DNA of 64,000 nucleotides from Phalacrocorax aristotelis. Taxonomy: Eukaryota > Chordata > Aves > Suliformes > Phalacrocoracidae. The position numbers and the translations under genes were made by a program. Positions 47,701 to 60,338 of the stretch are shown piece after piece. Position 1 is the first letter of the stretch, and every line of letters begins with the position of its first letter. The stretch spans positions 16,289,541 to 16,353,540 of the forward strand of contig NC_134279.1 in the NCBI RefSeq assembly GCF_949628215.1, given 5' to 3'. The notes beneath the pieces are model-generated. The model was not told the origin of the DNA and ran no database searches. It saw only the letters and a list, made by a program, of their open reading frames with translations.

Positions 47701-50700
47701 GCGAGTGAGATGGTAATGGCAGTCTTGAGTTAGACCTGCTGATGATTTAGAAGAAAATTGTCTAGACTCTGAAGAGGAGCTGATTTGTACTTTGGCTGTG
47801 GTACCACCTCACTTCTGTGACTGCAGCTTAAAACACACTGTAGGATGACAAAATATCAAGGATAAAATCTTAAGACCACAGAGGGAAATGTTCAGTTTTT
47901 CCTCACTCGGTTTTCCTCCCAAACTGACCGATTCTTATAGCTTGTTGTGGCCAATCTGAAGTTTCAAGTGTCTGTGAAAGCCGGTGAATGACACGCTCTC
48001 TGTGTTTTCCAGAAGTGTTGGCATCCTGTACTGCCATTAGTAGGCTCTGTAGAAACCTAAAATAAAGCCAGAAAAGCAAGGCTGAATCATGCATTTGCAT
48101 ATATCGTGTCCTAATAATGCAATATTTGATATACAATTTTAAATTAGCAGTCCATTCTACAAGTAAGCCTGTTTAAAATGGGTTCATAGCGTACCTTAAA
48201 ATTCCCCTTTAGAGAAGAACATATCAGTTCAATGACAGATTTTTCTAGTTGGTGTCCTCTAACAAAGGAGAGTCAGGTATCTCTTGGGGTTGCTTTGCTC
48301 TCTCTAAGTAGTATTTTGTATCACCCCTGTCAGACAGTACTGGACTAGGCAGACCATTGGCCTGACCCAGTAGTGCAGTAATGTAGTGGCCATATGGACT
48401 GGCTCAGGAAAAGCGTTTGCGGATTAGGGAATAGCATGGAATTAGTCAAAGGCATCAGGAAAATAGGTGGATGGCCTGTTACAGTTGCTACAAAGGCTGG
48501 ACATTGCAGGGTGAGATAAAAAAAGATAATGATTTGTGTCTGTTGGAAGTGATTATTGGAGGGATGAACCAAAGTGTGCAGATTCAAGAGGACTGTGAGT
48601 AAAGAGAAGTTTTTTTAAGTGGCTGTATTGGATGAATACTGGAGGTTGAGGAAGATCAGAGACAAGGTATTTGCTTAATTCCTTATTAAGGCCATGTTGG
48701 TTTGGTATGGTGTTCAGTTCTCAGTGGCTAGTCAATCGTACATTCAGATGCTGCAGTTTGCTGAGAAGTCCCAGTCTTCTGAAAATCATTGTGTGATTTT
48801 TTTCTTTGTTTTGTTTTGTGTCTGTGTTAAGATTTCAAGTCTGATAAAAGACAAATATGAGCTTTCTCTGTGGTTTCTTTCACTAACTGTGTATTTGTTT
48901 TACCACCTATTGGGGAACCTGCGGTCATTATGAACTGTATACTACTTGACATTGTGTCTGACTTTTTTTTTACTTTTTACTAGATAACTTGGTAATTTAA
49001 AGCATTTATAACTTTTGTCTTTATGTGGTAATGAAATTCTTTATGAACTTTAAGGAGGAAGCTTCAATCTGTTGCACAGATTAAGTAAGCTTTACAGTTT
49101 AGTCATTGGACGTGAAATAGCTACTTGCTACCTTCAGTGTTTCTGTGTATAAAACCCTTTAAAAATCTGTTCTGTCAGATTCAGTCTTGCATGTATTAAA
49201 CTTATACATATTTTTCTCAAGGCCTTCTCTTTATTTTAAATGGGTCAATCTGGAAGAAAGTTTTTGTTCATAATCACTCATTACAGTTAGCGAACTTTCT
49301 GCTGTTCAAGTGTCTTCCCCAGACCCTGGGGGCCTTTCTGGCCTCTTCATAACATTTTGCATGACGGTTTTTGGTATTAGCTTGACCTAATTACTAATGT
49401 CCTAATTTAGGTTACATTTCTGCTTTAACTAATTCTGGATTTTTCTGTTAGACTTGTGCTAGGGCATATTATTGCCTGTCTACTAGATTGGTCATTTTTT
49501 TCCTCTGAGAAACCTTCAGACTTTGTCTGCTTGGGAGCTCTAGCTGTTTGCCAGGAATCTGAGGGCTCTAATTAATTTGCATAAAACAGGATACTATTGC
49601 CACCTGCTTTTTTAATACCACGTGTGGCCGTTGTAGACTGTAGTTTCCAGTATGCAGTGCTCCATATTTAGAGCAGATAGCAGTCGAGATGCACCCTTGC
49701 ACAACTGCTGTAATCAAATTTGCTAAACGCTGCTGCTGTGTGAGTTGCAGTTGTACCTTTTCCTGAGACACTCTTGTCTTTGTGCTGATACTAGAAGCTT
49801 GTTGTAATTTGTGAAGAGTTTGCATTGCTACAGTGCTTTAGATTCCAAAGCTTCACAAATAGGCGGAAGTAGTTTCTAAACAAACTAATTTGTGGAGAAG
49901 AAAAACTAATGCCTTCCATTGCACTGGATTCCTCTAGTAATAACTGGGGAGCTGGGAGCAGCTACGTCCCAGGCATGTTTTCTTGTTAATAGCTGCCTTG
50001 AGATGATATTTAAATGAGAATAGCTAGTGGGAATAGGATGTGCTCTGTTGCTTCTTGTAAAGTGCTTTGCGAGTTTGAGCAGCAGGTCTCTTTACTGCAG
50101 CCTGCAGGTGAGTAGTTCTGTTGATGTTTTTGTATTCTACATACATCTAGCTAAAAAAATTTTGTGTGCATTATTCAGCAAATTCAGATTATTTTTGGTG
50201 TGACTGAAAAGCTGAAAATGAGTTGTTCAGGCTGTTCTATTTTGTTGATGCAAGTGAAGAAAGCAACTCTTAAAGAGCTACTGGGTTAGCTTTCCTTTGC
50301 AACTGAAAATCAAACCCAGAGTAACCGCTTAGGACTCATCTGTCCTATGGAAGTGTTACATGTGTTCGTGTCAACCCACCCCTGCCTCCCTGCTTTGCCA
50401 TCAGAAGTTGTTCTCTGTGGTGTGGACAGAAGTTACAGAAATAAATTAAAGAAATTAAGTCTGTTTGCCCCACTTACTCAAAATTTCTAGTTTTATGCTG
50501 GACTAGCCCTGTAAAACAGTAACTGTAACAGTGCATAGGGTAACCTGTAGCTTATTTATTCTCTCTTTTGGGAATGCTGAAAGGCTAGAGGCACCAGTAA
50601 GCAGTAGATAAGATGGTCACTGCAGCGGGAGAGCAATTTGTCTTATAAAAGAGCAGCAAGAGAACCAGTAGCATCCTGCAGTGATTATGGAGTCCAGTAT

Positions 50701-52837
50701 GCTGAATGCTTGCTTGATACATCTCGCACAAGTTGGTTCCTCTATCAAACTGTGCAGGTTTGAGTGGGAATTGTACTGGTTACTTTCCCGAATATGTCTG
50801 GAATGGGGGTGGGTCGGGAGCTGTCTGATAGAATAAGGTAAACCCTGTTGCTGTAGAATTGCTGAAAAAAGGCTTGGCAGATCCTGCAACTTTTAAGTTT
50901 TAGTAGTCCATTATTAGAGAAGTCTTTAAGTTACGCTGTTTGCACTTCTTGGGATTAAAACTGCGTTCCTAAGGATAATTTTTTGCAGGATTATTGATGA
51001 TTCAGATGGACTTTGGAATCAAGTAGTGCTTAAAAAAAACAACACACCCCCCACCCCCAAAGGTTCTTTATGTGGAATCATAGACGTAACTTCAAAAAAA
51101 TGGCCAATGACACAGAAGTAGAATTGCTGATAAGCCTTAAAACAATGCAATTGGGATGGTGGGGAGGGAGAGAATAGGAGCCAAATGACTAATGTTGGTA
51201 ATGGTGCATGACTGTTAAATAAACAAACGGAAACTATCAGTCCAGTCAGCATCTGCCTCCTGCTAATGTTTTTGTTGAAACTAAGCATGTGATTTGTCTG
51301 TAGTTTTGGTTGTGAACTTGAGTGAAAAGAACTAGCAAGCTTCCCCCCAGCCGCCCCGTGGGAGTTAGTTATACTGTAGGATTTGGTTCCAGTGCATAAT
51401 TTAGGTGCTGTAATGCCTGAGTTTTAGGTATCTGATACGGAGTATGAAACGGAGCAACTGTGACTGCATTTTTAGAATGTGTTTTGAAATAGCTAATGTG
51501 ACATGGGGAGCTGTCTATGTTTACTATATTGCTGATGTTATAGAATGGGAGAACACTGAGATGCCAGGAATGGATATTTCAATTGGGATTGCAAAAAGTT
51601 CTCTGTCCACTTTATAATCTACAGCCAAGGGTCACCTTCTGAAGCCACGGTGTTCTCAAGACTCCAGATTTCCTTGATTTAAATTAAATAGCAGTGGTGC
51701 CCAACTCAACAATAGAGTGCTGTTAAAAGGGTTTTCAGGCACAGAAACTGTACCAGCAGCTTCCCATCTTTATGCAAATCAGTAAATGCTCATGGGGGAA
51801 AAGATTGCCTTGTTTTCTTGCCCATTTCTTCCTCAGAATTAAGGTCCCGATCTTGTGCCATGCTGGATTATCTACTGTTTAACCTCACAGCAGGACACTC
51901 TGCTTTGTCCCTTCTGTGCTCTCTGCACCCCTATTCTGTGACCTGGCAGCTGTCCTAGGCTGCAAAAGTGAGTCCTGAGCACTGACTGGGTTCTGTAGGG
52001 CCTGGGGAGCTGTGAATGCCACTGTGTGCTGCAGTTGCTGTGGATCAGCTGATTGGCAGGGGTGTTGCCTTTGGGGAGATATTTATTTCCTGACTCATCT
52101 GAGACCTGGCATCTTGTGCCCTTCCTGTGTACTGCTTTGAAAGTGAAATGTATATTGCTCTGGGAATTTTGCTGGCTTAGTAAAGTCTCACCTATGCAGG
52201 AAACAAAAGCGACCCTGATTTCTATCCTTAGTAGGAAGAGATTTAAATTGCCATTTGTCAGGAGACTATAGCAATGGTGTTGTGACTTACAAGGGGACAT
52301 TTCTAAGGCCTCTTCTGAGAAGGCTAGGCTTGTATAGAGCAAAGAATGCCAGATTCATGCATATGGAGAGAAGGCACAGGAAGAAACAAGTCTCAGACCT
52401 TGTGGTTAAAGTGTTTGAATAAGGTTTTCCATCACTCATGTGACAGGAAAGGTTTGGAGCTGGACGACAGTGGATTACTTGCCCACATGTTAGGGCTTTA
52501 GTAAAGTTTTCTTTATGGTGTACAGAATCCTGATTTCTTTCCTGGAAGGTGAATTATCTTCAGGTAGAGGGGTATGTCCTGTGACTGAAAGATCACTGGA
52601 GTTCGTTAGACATATTTCAAAAAGATAGAATTTAGATAACAGAAGCTAGAGTTTCTTGCTTCTGGATGGTGGTGTCATTTTGCAGAAAAGTTTTATCCCT
52701 CTTTGCAGCTAGATCTTGTTTTAGGAGTGTGCTCAATGCTTCTGCATACTGTCTTGAGAGAAGCCGTGAGGAAGCTGAAAAAATGTCACATAACACTCCT
52801 GGATACAAGTTAGTGTTGTGTATTATCTGGCCTCACC

Positions 52838-52868
<31 letters not shown>

Positions 52869-53339
52869 AAAAAAGGGGAGGGGGGCCAGAATAATTTTCA
52901 TATGATGTAGATGACTGTAACAAGGAAACTTGTCAGTTCAGGCTTTCCTTCAGCTAGGTTTTGTGTGGCAAATTGAGAAGCCTGGGAAACTGGATACAAA
53001 GTGGAATCTGGGGGGAGGTGGAAAATTGAAGTTTCACTTGAGACCTAACTTAATCTTGTTGATGGCTTTGCTGTTGTTCTTAGCACTTTAAAGGCGGATA
53101 TGTCCATAAGTGTTTTTAACTGGATATGCAAAGAGCTGTTGATCTCTTTCAATTCCAGTCATATGAATAGAGGTAGAGGTAAAATTTTAGAGGAGCAACC
53201 TACCTCTGCCCAAAGAAATTGTCTTAAAATAACATCACAAATGAACAGTTTAATCACTGTAACTGTGCTGTAGTAAAACTTGATTATAAACTACTTGTTT
53301 CAAATTCAGACTTTTGAAATCAAATCCTGACTGTCTAAA
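41756..53339 (+). other. LRBA intron (first part)
   Basis: Begins GTAAGTTGATCG, a consensus donor. About 11.6 kb of AT-rich, G+T-leaning sequence follows. No further LRBA exon and no nested gene were recognised. A homeobox/octamer composite ATTAATTTGCAT lies at 49571-49582. An isolated strong donor context, CCTGCAG|GTGAGT, lies at 50107/50108. Short frames up to 156 codons (51872-52342 -) have no familiar domains. Confidence 0.75.
52836..52874. repeat. C23/A16 homopolymer junction
   Basis: A run of 23 C (52836-52858) passes directly into 16 A (52859-52874) and then a G-rich patch. It is a hypervariable, error-prone low-complexity site, so its true length is uncertain. Confidence 0.9.
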
Positions 53340-54826
53340 TGTCATGATCTTGTCACTGTCCATCATATTAGAAAAGTTGTGGCAGCCTGGTGAGGTTAGT
53401 AGTGACTGCAAAAGAGGAAACTTAACCTCCATTTTTAAAAAGGGAAAAAAGGAAGGCCCAGGGAACTACAGGCCAGTCAGTCTCACCTCTGAGCCTGGCA
53501 AGATCATGGAACAGATCATCCTGGAAACTGTATGAAGGCACATGGGAAACAGAGAAGTGATTGGTGACAGCCAACGTGGCTTTGCTAAGGTCAAATAGTG
53601 CCTGACAAATTTGGTGGCCTTCTATAATGGGGGTTACAGCATTGGTGAATAAGGGAGGAGTGACTGATGTCTTCTACCTGGCCTTGTGCAAAGCTTTTGA
53701 TACTGTCCCATATGATATCTTTGTCTCTGAAATGGAGACATATGGATCTGGTGGGTGGATCACTCAGTGGACAAGGAATTGGCTGGATGGTTGCACTCAA
53801 AGAGTTGTGGTCCATGGCTTGTTTTCCAGGTAGAGATCAGTGACGAGTGGTGTTCGTCGGGATCTGTACTGGGACCAGTATTATTTAACATCTTTGCTAG
53901 GGACATGGACAGTGTGATTGAGTGCACCCTCAGCAAGTTTGTGAATGACACCAAGAGTGGTGTGGTTGCTACTCTAGAGGGAAGGAATGCCATCCAGAGG
54001 GACCTTGACAGGCTAGAGAGGTGGGCCCATATGAACCTCATGAGGTTCAACAAGGCCAAGTGCAAGGTCTTGCATCTGGGTCGGGGCAATCCCAAACACG
54101 GATACAGGCTGGATGATGAGTGGATTGAGAGCAGCCCTGAGGAGAGGGGTTTGGGGATGTTGGTGGATGAAAAACTGAATATGAGCCAGCAGTGTGCGCT
54201 CGCAGCCCAGAAAGCCAATTACATTCTGGGCTGCATCAAAAGAAGTGTGACCAGCAGGTCCAGGGAGGTGATTCTGCCCCTCTAGTCTGCTCTGGTGAGA
54301 CCCCACCTGGAGTGCTGCGTCCAGCTCTGGGGTCCTCATCACAGGAAAGACAGGGATCTGCTGGAGTGAGTCAGAGGAGGGCCACAAAAATGATCCGAGG
54401 GCTGGAGCACATCTCCTGTGAGGACAGGCTGAGAGAGTTGGGGTTGTTCAGCCTGGAGAAGAGAAGGCTCCAGGGAGACCTTGTCAGTAGAGGCCTCTCA
54501 CTACTTAAAGGGAGTCTTCAGGAAAGATGAGGAGTGACTCTATCAGGGAGTGTAGTGACAGGATGAGGGGGTAACAATTTTAAACTGAAAGAGTGTAGAT
54601 TTAGATTAGATATAAGAAAGAAATTCTTCACTATGAGGGTGGTGAGGCACTGGAACAGGTCACCCAGAGAAGTGGTAGATGCCCCATCCCTGGAAGTGTT
54701 CATGTCAGGTTGGATGGGGATTTGAGCAACCTGGTCTAGTGGCAGGTGTTCCTGCCCATGGTAGGGGGGTTGGAGCTAGATGATCTTTAAGGTCCCTTCC
54801 AACCCAAACCATTCTGTGATTCTGTG
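53340..54826 (+). repeat. CR1 LINE, 1.5-kb sense copy in LRBA intron
   Basis: A longer CR1 copy, covering the ORF2 reverse transcriptase from before the GNYRPVSLTS motif to the 3'UTR. It ends CCTTCCAACCCAAACC followed by ATTCTGTGATTCTGTG. Coding remnants lie in several frames. It is inserted in the same orientation as LRBA. Confidence 0.9.
53400..54530 (+). pseudogene. CR1 ORF2 reverse transcriptase remnant
   Basis: Broken reading frames in order: GNYRPVSLTSEPGKIMEQII (about 53460-53520); [14 protein letters not shown] (about 53680-53722), with the first catalytic Asp region; [20 protein letters not shown] with [11 protein letters not shown] (about 53868-53959), where the expected F-A-D-D reads F-V-N-D; then [39 protein letters not shown] and [14 protein letters not shown]. 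At least two frame changes and in-frame stops separate the pieces. Loss of the catalytic Asp and the frameshifts make it inactive. Confidence 0.85.
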
Positions 54827-55429
54827 GGAAAAAATCACTTTGAAGTACACAAGAGTACCAGAAATGCAAGCTAAACTTGCATTTGGAAGCAGGGGGAGGG
54901 AGAATTATTTCAGTGGATGTTGACTTCTGTCTCTGTCATGTGTTGTTTAGTATCTGTGTTTTTGTTTGCTCTGTAGTGTGACACTGTATACTAGTCCTGT
55001 AGCTGTTCCTAACTGACATGTAGGGTTTAATGAGAATTTCATGGCTTATTCGTGTTGAAGTTCCTACTCTGGTAGTTGAAGCTCAGTATCGTCCTGAACA
55101 GGATATTTTCATGCATTTCAGTGTAGTAATGTTGCATATGACTCACAATAGGACTAGTCAGACACAGGCTTAATGACCATTTTCTGGCATGCATGATACC
55201 TGTTTTGTGGCATAGCTCTTCAGTTTTGAAATACACTTACTCTGTGTCTTCTGTGGATTGGCAGTGCTTTTGACTTCTGTAGCACTGAGTTAGAAGCGAT
55301 CTTGATGCTTCAATTTCCTGTTAAAGGCAGATATATGGGGAAGGAAGCGAACAGCTTTAAATGCTTGTTAATATTCTTGTTCCAGTTGAGTGCTCAACTT
55401 CACAACTTCTAAGAGTCAGCTTTAACAGA
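54827..55429. other. LRBA intron between two CR1 copies
   Basis: About 600 bp of AT-rich unique-looking sequence; nothing recognised. Confidence 0.5.
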
Positions 55430-56230
55430 GGCTCTACAGATCTGACAGGCTGGATCAATGGGCTGAGGTCAACTGTATGAAGTTGAACAAAGCCAAGTAC
55501 TGGGTCCTGCACTTGGGTCACAACAACCCCATGCAATGCTACAGGCTTGAGGAAGATTGGCTGAAAAGCTGCCCAGCGGAGAAGGACCTGGGGATGTCGG
55601 TTGACAGCTGGCTGAACATGAGCCAGCAGTGTGCCCAGGTGGCCAAGAAGGCCAACAGCATCCTGGCTTGTATCAGCAGGAGTAGGGCAGTGGTTGTGCC
55701 CCTGTACTTGGCACTGGTGAGGCCACACCTAGAATATTGTGTTCAGTTTTGGGCCCTTCAGTCCAAGAAGGACATCGAGGTGCTGGATTGTGTCCAGAGA
55801 AGGGCAACGCAGCTGGTGAAGGGCCTGGAGAGCAGGTCTTATGAGGAGAGGTTGAGGGAATTGGGGTTGTTTAGCCTGGAGAAAAGGTCTCCCCTCAGCC
55901 TCCTCATCACTCTACAACTGCCTGAAAGGAGGTTGTAGTGAGGTGGGTGTTGGTCACTTCTCCCAAGTAACAAGTGATGTGAGGAAGTGGCCTCAAGCTG
56001 CATCAGGGGAGGTTTAGATTGGATATTTGGAAAAATTTCTTTGCTGAAAGAGTGGTCAGGCATTGGAACAGGCTGCCTAGAGAGGTGGTGGAGTCACCGT
56101 CCCCGGAGGTGCTCAAAAAAACATGTAGATGTGGCACTTCAGGACATGGTTTAGGAGACACGATGGTGGTGGGTTGATGGTGGGACTTGATGATCTTAAA
56201 GGTCTTTTTCCAACCTTAATGATTCTATGA
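55430..56230 (+). repeat. CR1 LINE fragment, sense, in LRBA intron
   Basis: Contains one intact 153-codon frame (55477-55938) of the ORF2 C-terminal region ([75 protein letters not shown]). The 3'UTR follows and ends CCTTAATGATTCTATGA at 56230. It is closest in wording to the 21307-22262 copy, suggesting the same CR1 subfamily, distinct from the copies at 11.2 and 53.3 kb. 5'-truncated before the catalytic region. Confidence 0.9.
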
Positions 56231-59200
56231 TTAGTATTTCCTGTAGGTCTATTGTTTGCATGTATGAAGCTAGAGATATAGTTAGAATTCTGTTTTTCAA
56301 CTCTGCCTAGGAGTTTTGTTTATCTAGGATACCTCTAAATGGGTTTGTTTGCCAGTGACCTTACTGTGTGCATTGTAAAAAATGCTTGAAAGCACATATG
56401 GATCCTTAAAACAGGTATTGATCACTATAATGATGGATCAAAGCAGAGTCAAGCATTTCTCAGTTGCAGTAATTGTATGTGCAAATTCCTATATTAAAGG
56501 ATGCCTGAACCTCAAACATAATCCAGAAATTTGAAGGTGAAGATACCTTTGTTTAAAGACTTTAATATTTTGGCCAAGAGGAGCTATTGCCCATTACCAG
56601 CATGCAAGCTAACTGTCTCTGATTAAATTAACTGTGGTGTCAAAGAAAACACAATAATGAAATATATGTACGGCAATTTTATTAATTGAATATTAATAGT
56701 CCAAGCCTAGGGTTTTGGGCGTGTTTTGTTTTTTTTTTTTTGTCTTCAGGCAGTGCTTTGTGATGTGTAATGCTGTAGCCATGATCTCTGTATAGCGTGG
56801 TTCCACGTTCTGGTGCTGACAGCCAGTATTTATACCATCACTGTGTTTGGTATTATGAAGTAGCATACTCCTCTTTGGGATATATTCATGACCCTTGCTT
56901 GCTTGATTTCCATATCAAAGATGGGTGGTATAAATGCAAGGAGAAGAAAGTGTTATTTTTATTTGCTAATTCTGTAAACGCAACAGGGCCCCTAAGAGTC
57001 AGGCTGGGCTCTTTCCTTTTCATTCTTTAGGTGTAACAAAGTTTCTGCAGATTCAATCGGGTCTTACTTGCTACAAGTAGGTGGTCATGACTGATACCGC
57101 ACGTTTAGTTAAGTTTAAGTTTCCTAAGAGGAGGAATAGAGGTCCAGATTTTTCTACAAGATTGTAAAGATACATAGAGTAGCAAAGGACTAGAAAAAGC
57201 AACTTCTACTCCACAGGAGCTACCTGCTTTGGAAGCAGTCATGTATAGGACAGCAGAGAATGGGTAGAACTGAAGCTAGTGATAATTTTGGGTAGGTGGT
57301 GCAAATTAAAGTGCCTCAAGGCAACTGTGTGCAACAGTCAGTGCTGTTGGAAGATACCTTCCTCCTGGGCTGTGCTTCCTGTGCTGCTCCATCCAGAGAT
57401 ATTTCACAATAGCTCCTTTGTTCTAATGGCAACATAAATTAATGAGAAGTTCTGTCTTCGCATTTCTGTATCACTTCTTCTTACAGTCCACAATGTCAAT
57501 TCAGTGTTGGCAATAAAAAGCTTGAACTTCAAAAGCTTTTACGAGTTCATAAATAAGCTATTTAGCAGAAATGTTTGGAAAGTTGATGTCCGTTTTCCTC
57601 TCCCTGTGAACTGGTCCAGGTGTAAGTCAGTGGCGTCTTTACTTTTGCTGGGGTTAAATTACAAATATTCAGGATTAATCTTGGAAAATGAAGAAGAATC
57701 AGTTTGGTTCCTCAAGATGGAATTTCAGGATTTTAAAATGAAAACTAGAAAAGATGTTAAAATAAATGAAAAGTTGCTCTCAAGAGTCTGTGATTTGTAC
57801 ATTAAGATTACCTGATGTCTTTTGTTTTAAGCAATCTTCAAGGATTTTCTCTGTGAAATTGTAGTTTTGTTTTGTTTTTTAACACTTGTAAACTGAAATA
57901 CTGAAAAACATATTTAATTTACCAACATTGGGGAAAATACAGTGACAGTGGATGGAAGATGAAGAAAATCATACTGTTTTTCCTTTCATATATAATTTAA
58001 AAAAGGGATAGGATTGTTTGCTTTTTGTTTATTATTGGACTCTTTCTGCAAAGCATTCAACACAGACTACAACACTTGCTTAAGAAACCATTCTTATTTC
58101 AAGATGAACCTAAACTTATTTAATCTTTATTGCCATTCACCTGCTTCCTTTTACCTGCAATGCCATCTTTGGCAACACTTTTACTGAAACACAGCTGGTC
58201 AATGACAGATCTGGAATACAAAAGACTGCCGTGATACAAATACAGACACCATTACTAATAATTTGAAAAGTCCTTCAATATAAAATTTTAACTCTTCTTT
58301 CTTTCCTCTCATGCAAATTTTGAGACAGGAGACAAGAAAGGGACTTGTGGAACACATTTATATTCAGCACAGAAGAATCCTAATTAAATGTTTAAGGAAA
58401 TCTTCAAGAAGGAAAGTAAAAGTTATAGGAAGATGAAATTCAAGTTACACTTATTTGTAACCTGATCGAAATGTAAAGCTAGTGTCAATCATAATGTGAC
58501 AAAATACTGTCAGCTAAAGTTTATAACCTTTGTACAAAGCAATTTGCAGACAGCCCAGAAAAGAAAACAGCTTTCAGCATCTAGAATAATTCTACTAAAT
58601 AAGCATTTGACTGCAACACTGACAAAAGAATTCTAGTAACTATTCTATTCCAGTGATTTTATCAACTCAAAGATCCTTTTTTTTAAATAAGGTAAACAAA
58701 ACTTTAAGAAGAAATCAAAATTCCTTTAAGCGTAATTGCCAATCTACGCCGTTACTGAATCACAAGTATCTTGCTGAACGCCACCACCCTTCAAACTTGA
58801 AAGGTCATATTAAGCAAGGTTCTCTTTTTGTTTTAAACACTTCCCATTAAGACAACTAACTACAGTGCTGAGTGCTATATTAATCACCTAGTTTCTTAAA
58901 CCGTCTATGTGCTGCTTGCAGAAGTTTGGAACTAATTTCACTGTTTAACTCTGGAGACTGTTACGACTCCTGTCGCTGCTAGAGAAAGGAACAATCATGA
59001 GAGTGGTTCCCTCTTCTCCTGTATGTGGGCACTCCAGGCAAAGAGGAGAGGCTGCAGCAAAGGACAGCTAAAGCAATAACACAGCTCTTGCTGAGCAGAA
59101 AATACAGACAAAACAGGCAGCAACAACATTCTGTCAAAACAAGCTTCCCAGTGGCAATCACTTCATTGCCACCACAGCTCTGCACTGAGAGAACCTAAGA

Positions 59201-59766
59201 GGAAAGCAGTGGGTTATGGAAAATAAAGCTACAGATAAAAACCCGTCTCCACGGAAGACTCTTAAATTCCTAAAATATTACATACTCATTTGCTCAGCAA
59301 CCTTTTTTAATTTAACTGTGTTTATTCTCAGCATCTATTATACTATTTTAACTGTGTTACACATGGCACTACAGATGGTGCTAAATGACTCCAGGTAACC
59401 AGAAGAATGCTCTTGTGAGGTAATAACATTTAAGAAGTGATAACACGAGATTTCTCTTTCTTATTATGTTCCAGTCCCATTCCTCACTGTGTTTAATAGA
59501 AAACTAATTTCAGATTTATAGAGCGGTAACATTTTTGGAACCCAGAAATATGTGAATGAAGTCAGTCATATAAAAAACAATACTTTGTAAGACTACCAAA
59601 AATAAACTGAGAAATGCATCCATTTAAGGGAGACTTTTAGAGAGTTTGGTGGGGAGACAGGAGTAAATTTCTCTGCTTATGCCTCTGATTACTCCAAAAA
59701 TTAATAATATTTTTTATTCACACTGCATAAGAATGTTACATTTATGAAATCTTCCGGTTTACCTAC
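56231..59766. other. Presumed LRBA intron, with composition change
   Basis: No exon recognised. Around 57.85-58.1 kb the + strand appears to change from G+T-leaning to A+C-leaning, and a minus-strand AATAAA (TTTATT at 58028-58033 on +) lies at the change. The frame 57504-57815 (+, 103 codons) has no familiar domain. Confidence 0.45.
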
Positions 59767-60338
59767 TGTCCTGGTTTCAGCTGGGATAGAGCTAATTTCT
59801 TCCTAGTAGCTAGTATGGGGCTATGTTTTAGATTTTTGCTGGAAACAGTGGTGATAATGCAGAGGTGTTTTAGTTGTTGCTAAGTAGCACTTACACTGGT
59901 CAAGGACTTTTTCAGCTCCCTGTGCTCTGCCGGGTGCACAAGAAACTCAGAGGGGGCACAGCCAGGACAGCTGACCCAAACTGACCAACGGGATATGTCA
60001 TACCGTATGACGTCATGCTCAGTATATAAAGCTGGGGGAAGAAGGAAGGAGTGATGTTTGGAGTTATGGCGTTTGTCTTTCCAAGTAACCGTATGCGTGA
60101 TGGAGCCCTGCTTTCCTGGGGGTGGCTGAACACTTGCCTGCCCATGGGAAGTAGTGAATTAATTCCTTGTTTTGCTTTGCTTCCATGCGCAGCTTTTTCT
60201 TTACCTGTTAAACTGTCTTTATCTCAAACCATGAGTTGCCTCACTTCTACTCTTGCGATTCTCTCTCCCGTCCCACCAGGAGGGAGTGAGCGAGTGGCTG
60301 CATGGTGCTTGGTTGCTGGCTGGGGAAAAACCACAACA
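59767..60338 (+). mobile_element. Solo LTR, ERVL-type, in LRBA intron
   Basis: Starts TGTCCTGGTTTCAGCTGGGA and ends ACCACAACA. It is the same family, length and orientation as 24163-24738. It carries the CRE palindrome TGACGTCA at 60008-60015 and a good TATA box, TATATAAA, at 60023-60030; the polyadenylation-like ATTAAA of the other copy reads GTTAAA here. No clean 5-bp duplication is seen (CCTAC left, CACAT right), so the flanks have mutated or the boundary is off by a base or two. No internal retroviral sequence adjoins. Confidence 0.85.

Noticed and set aside
24163-60338. The two like-oriented LTRs as ends of one provirus
   Set aside because: They are 35 kb apart with LRBA exons between them, no retroviral genes, and the first has its own perfect target-site duplication.
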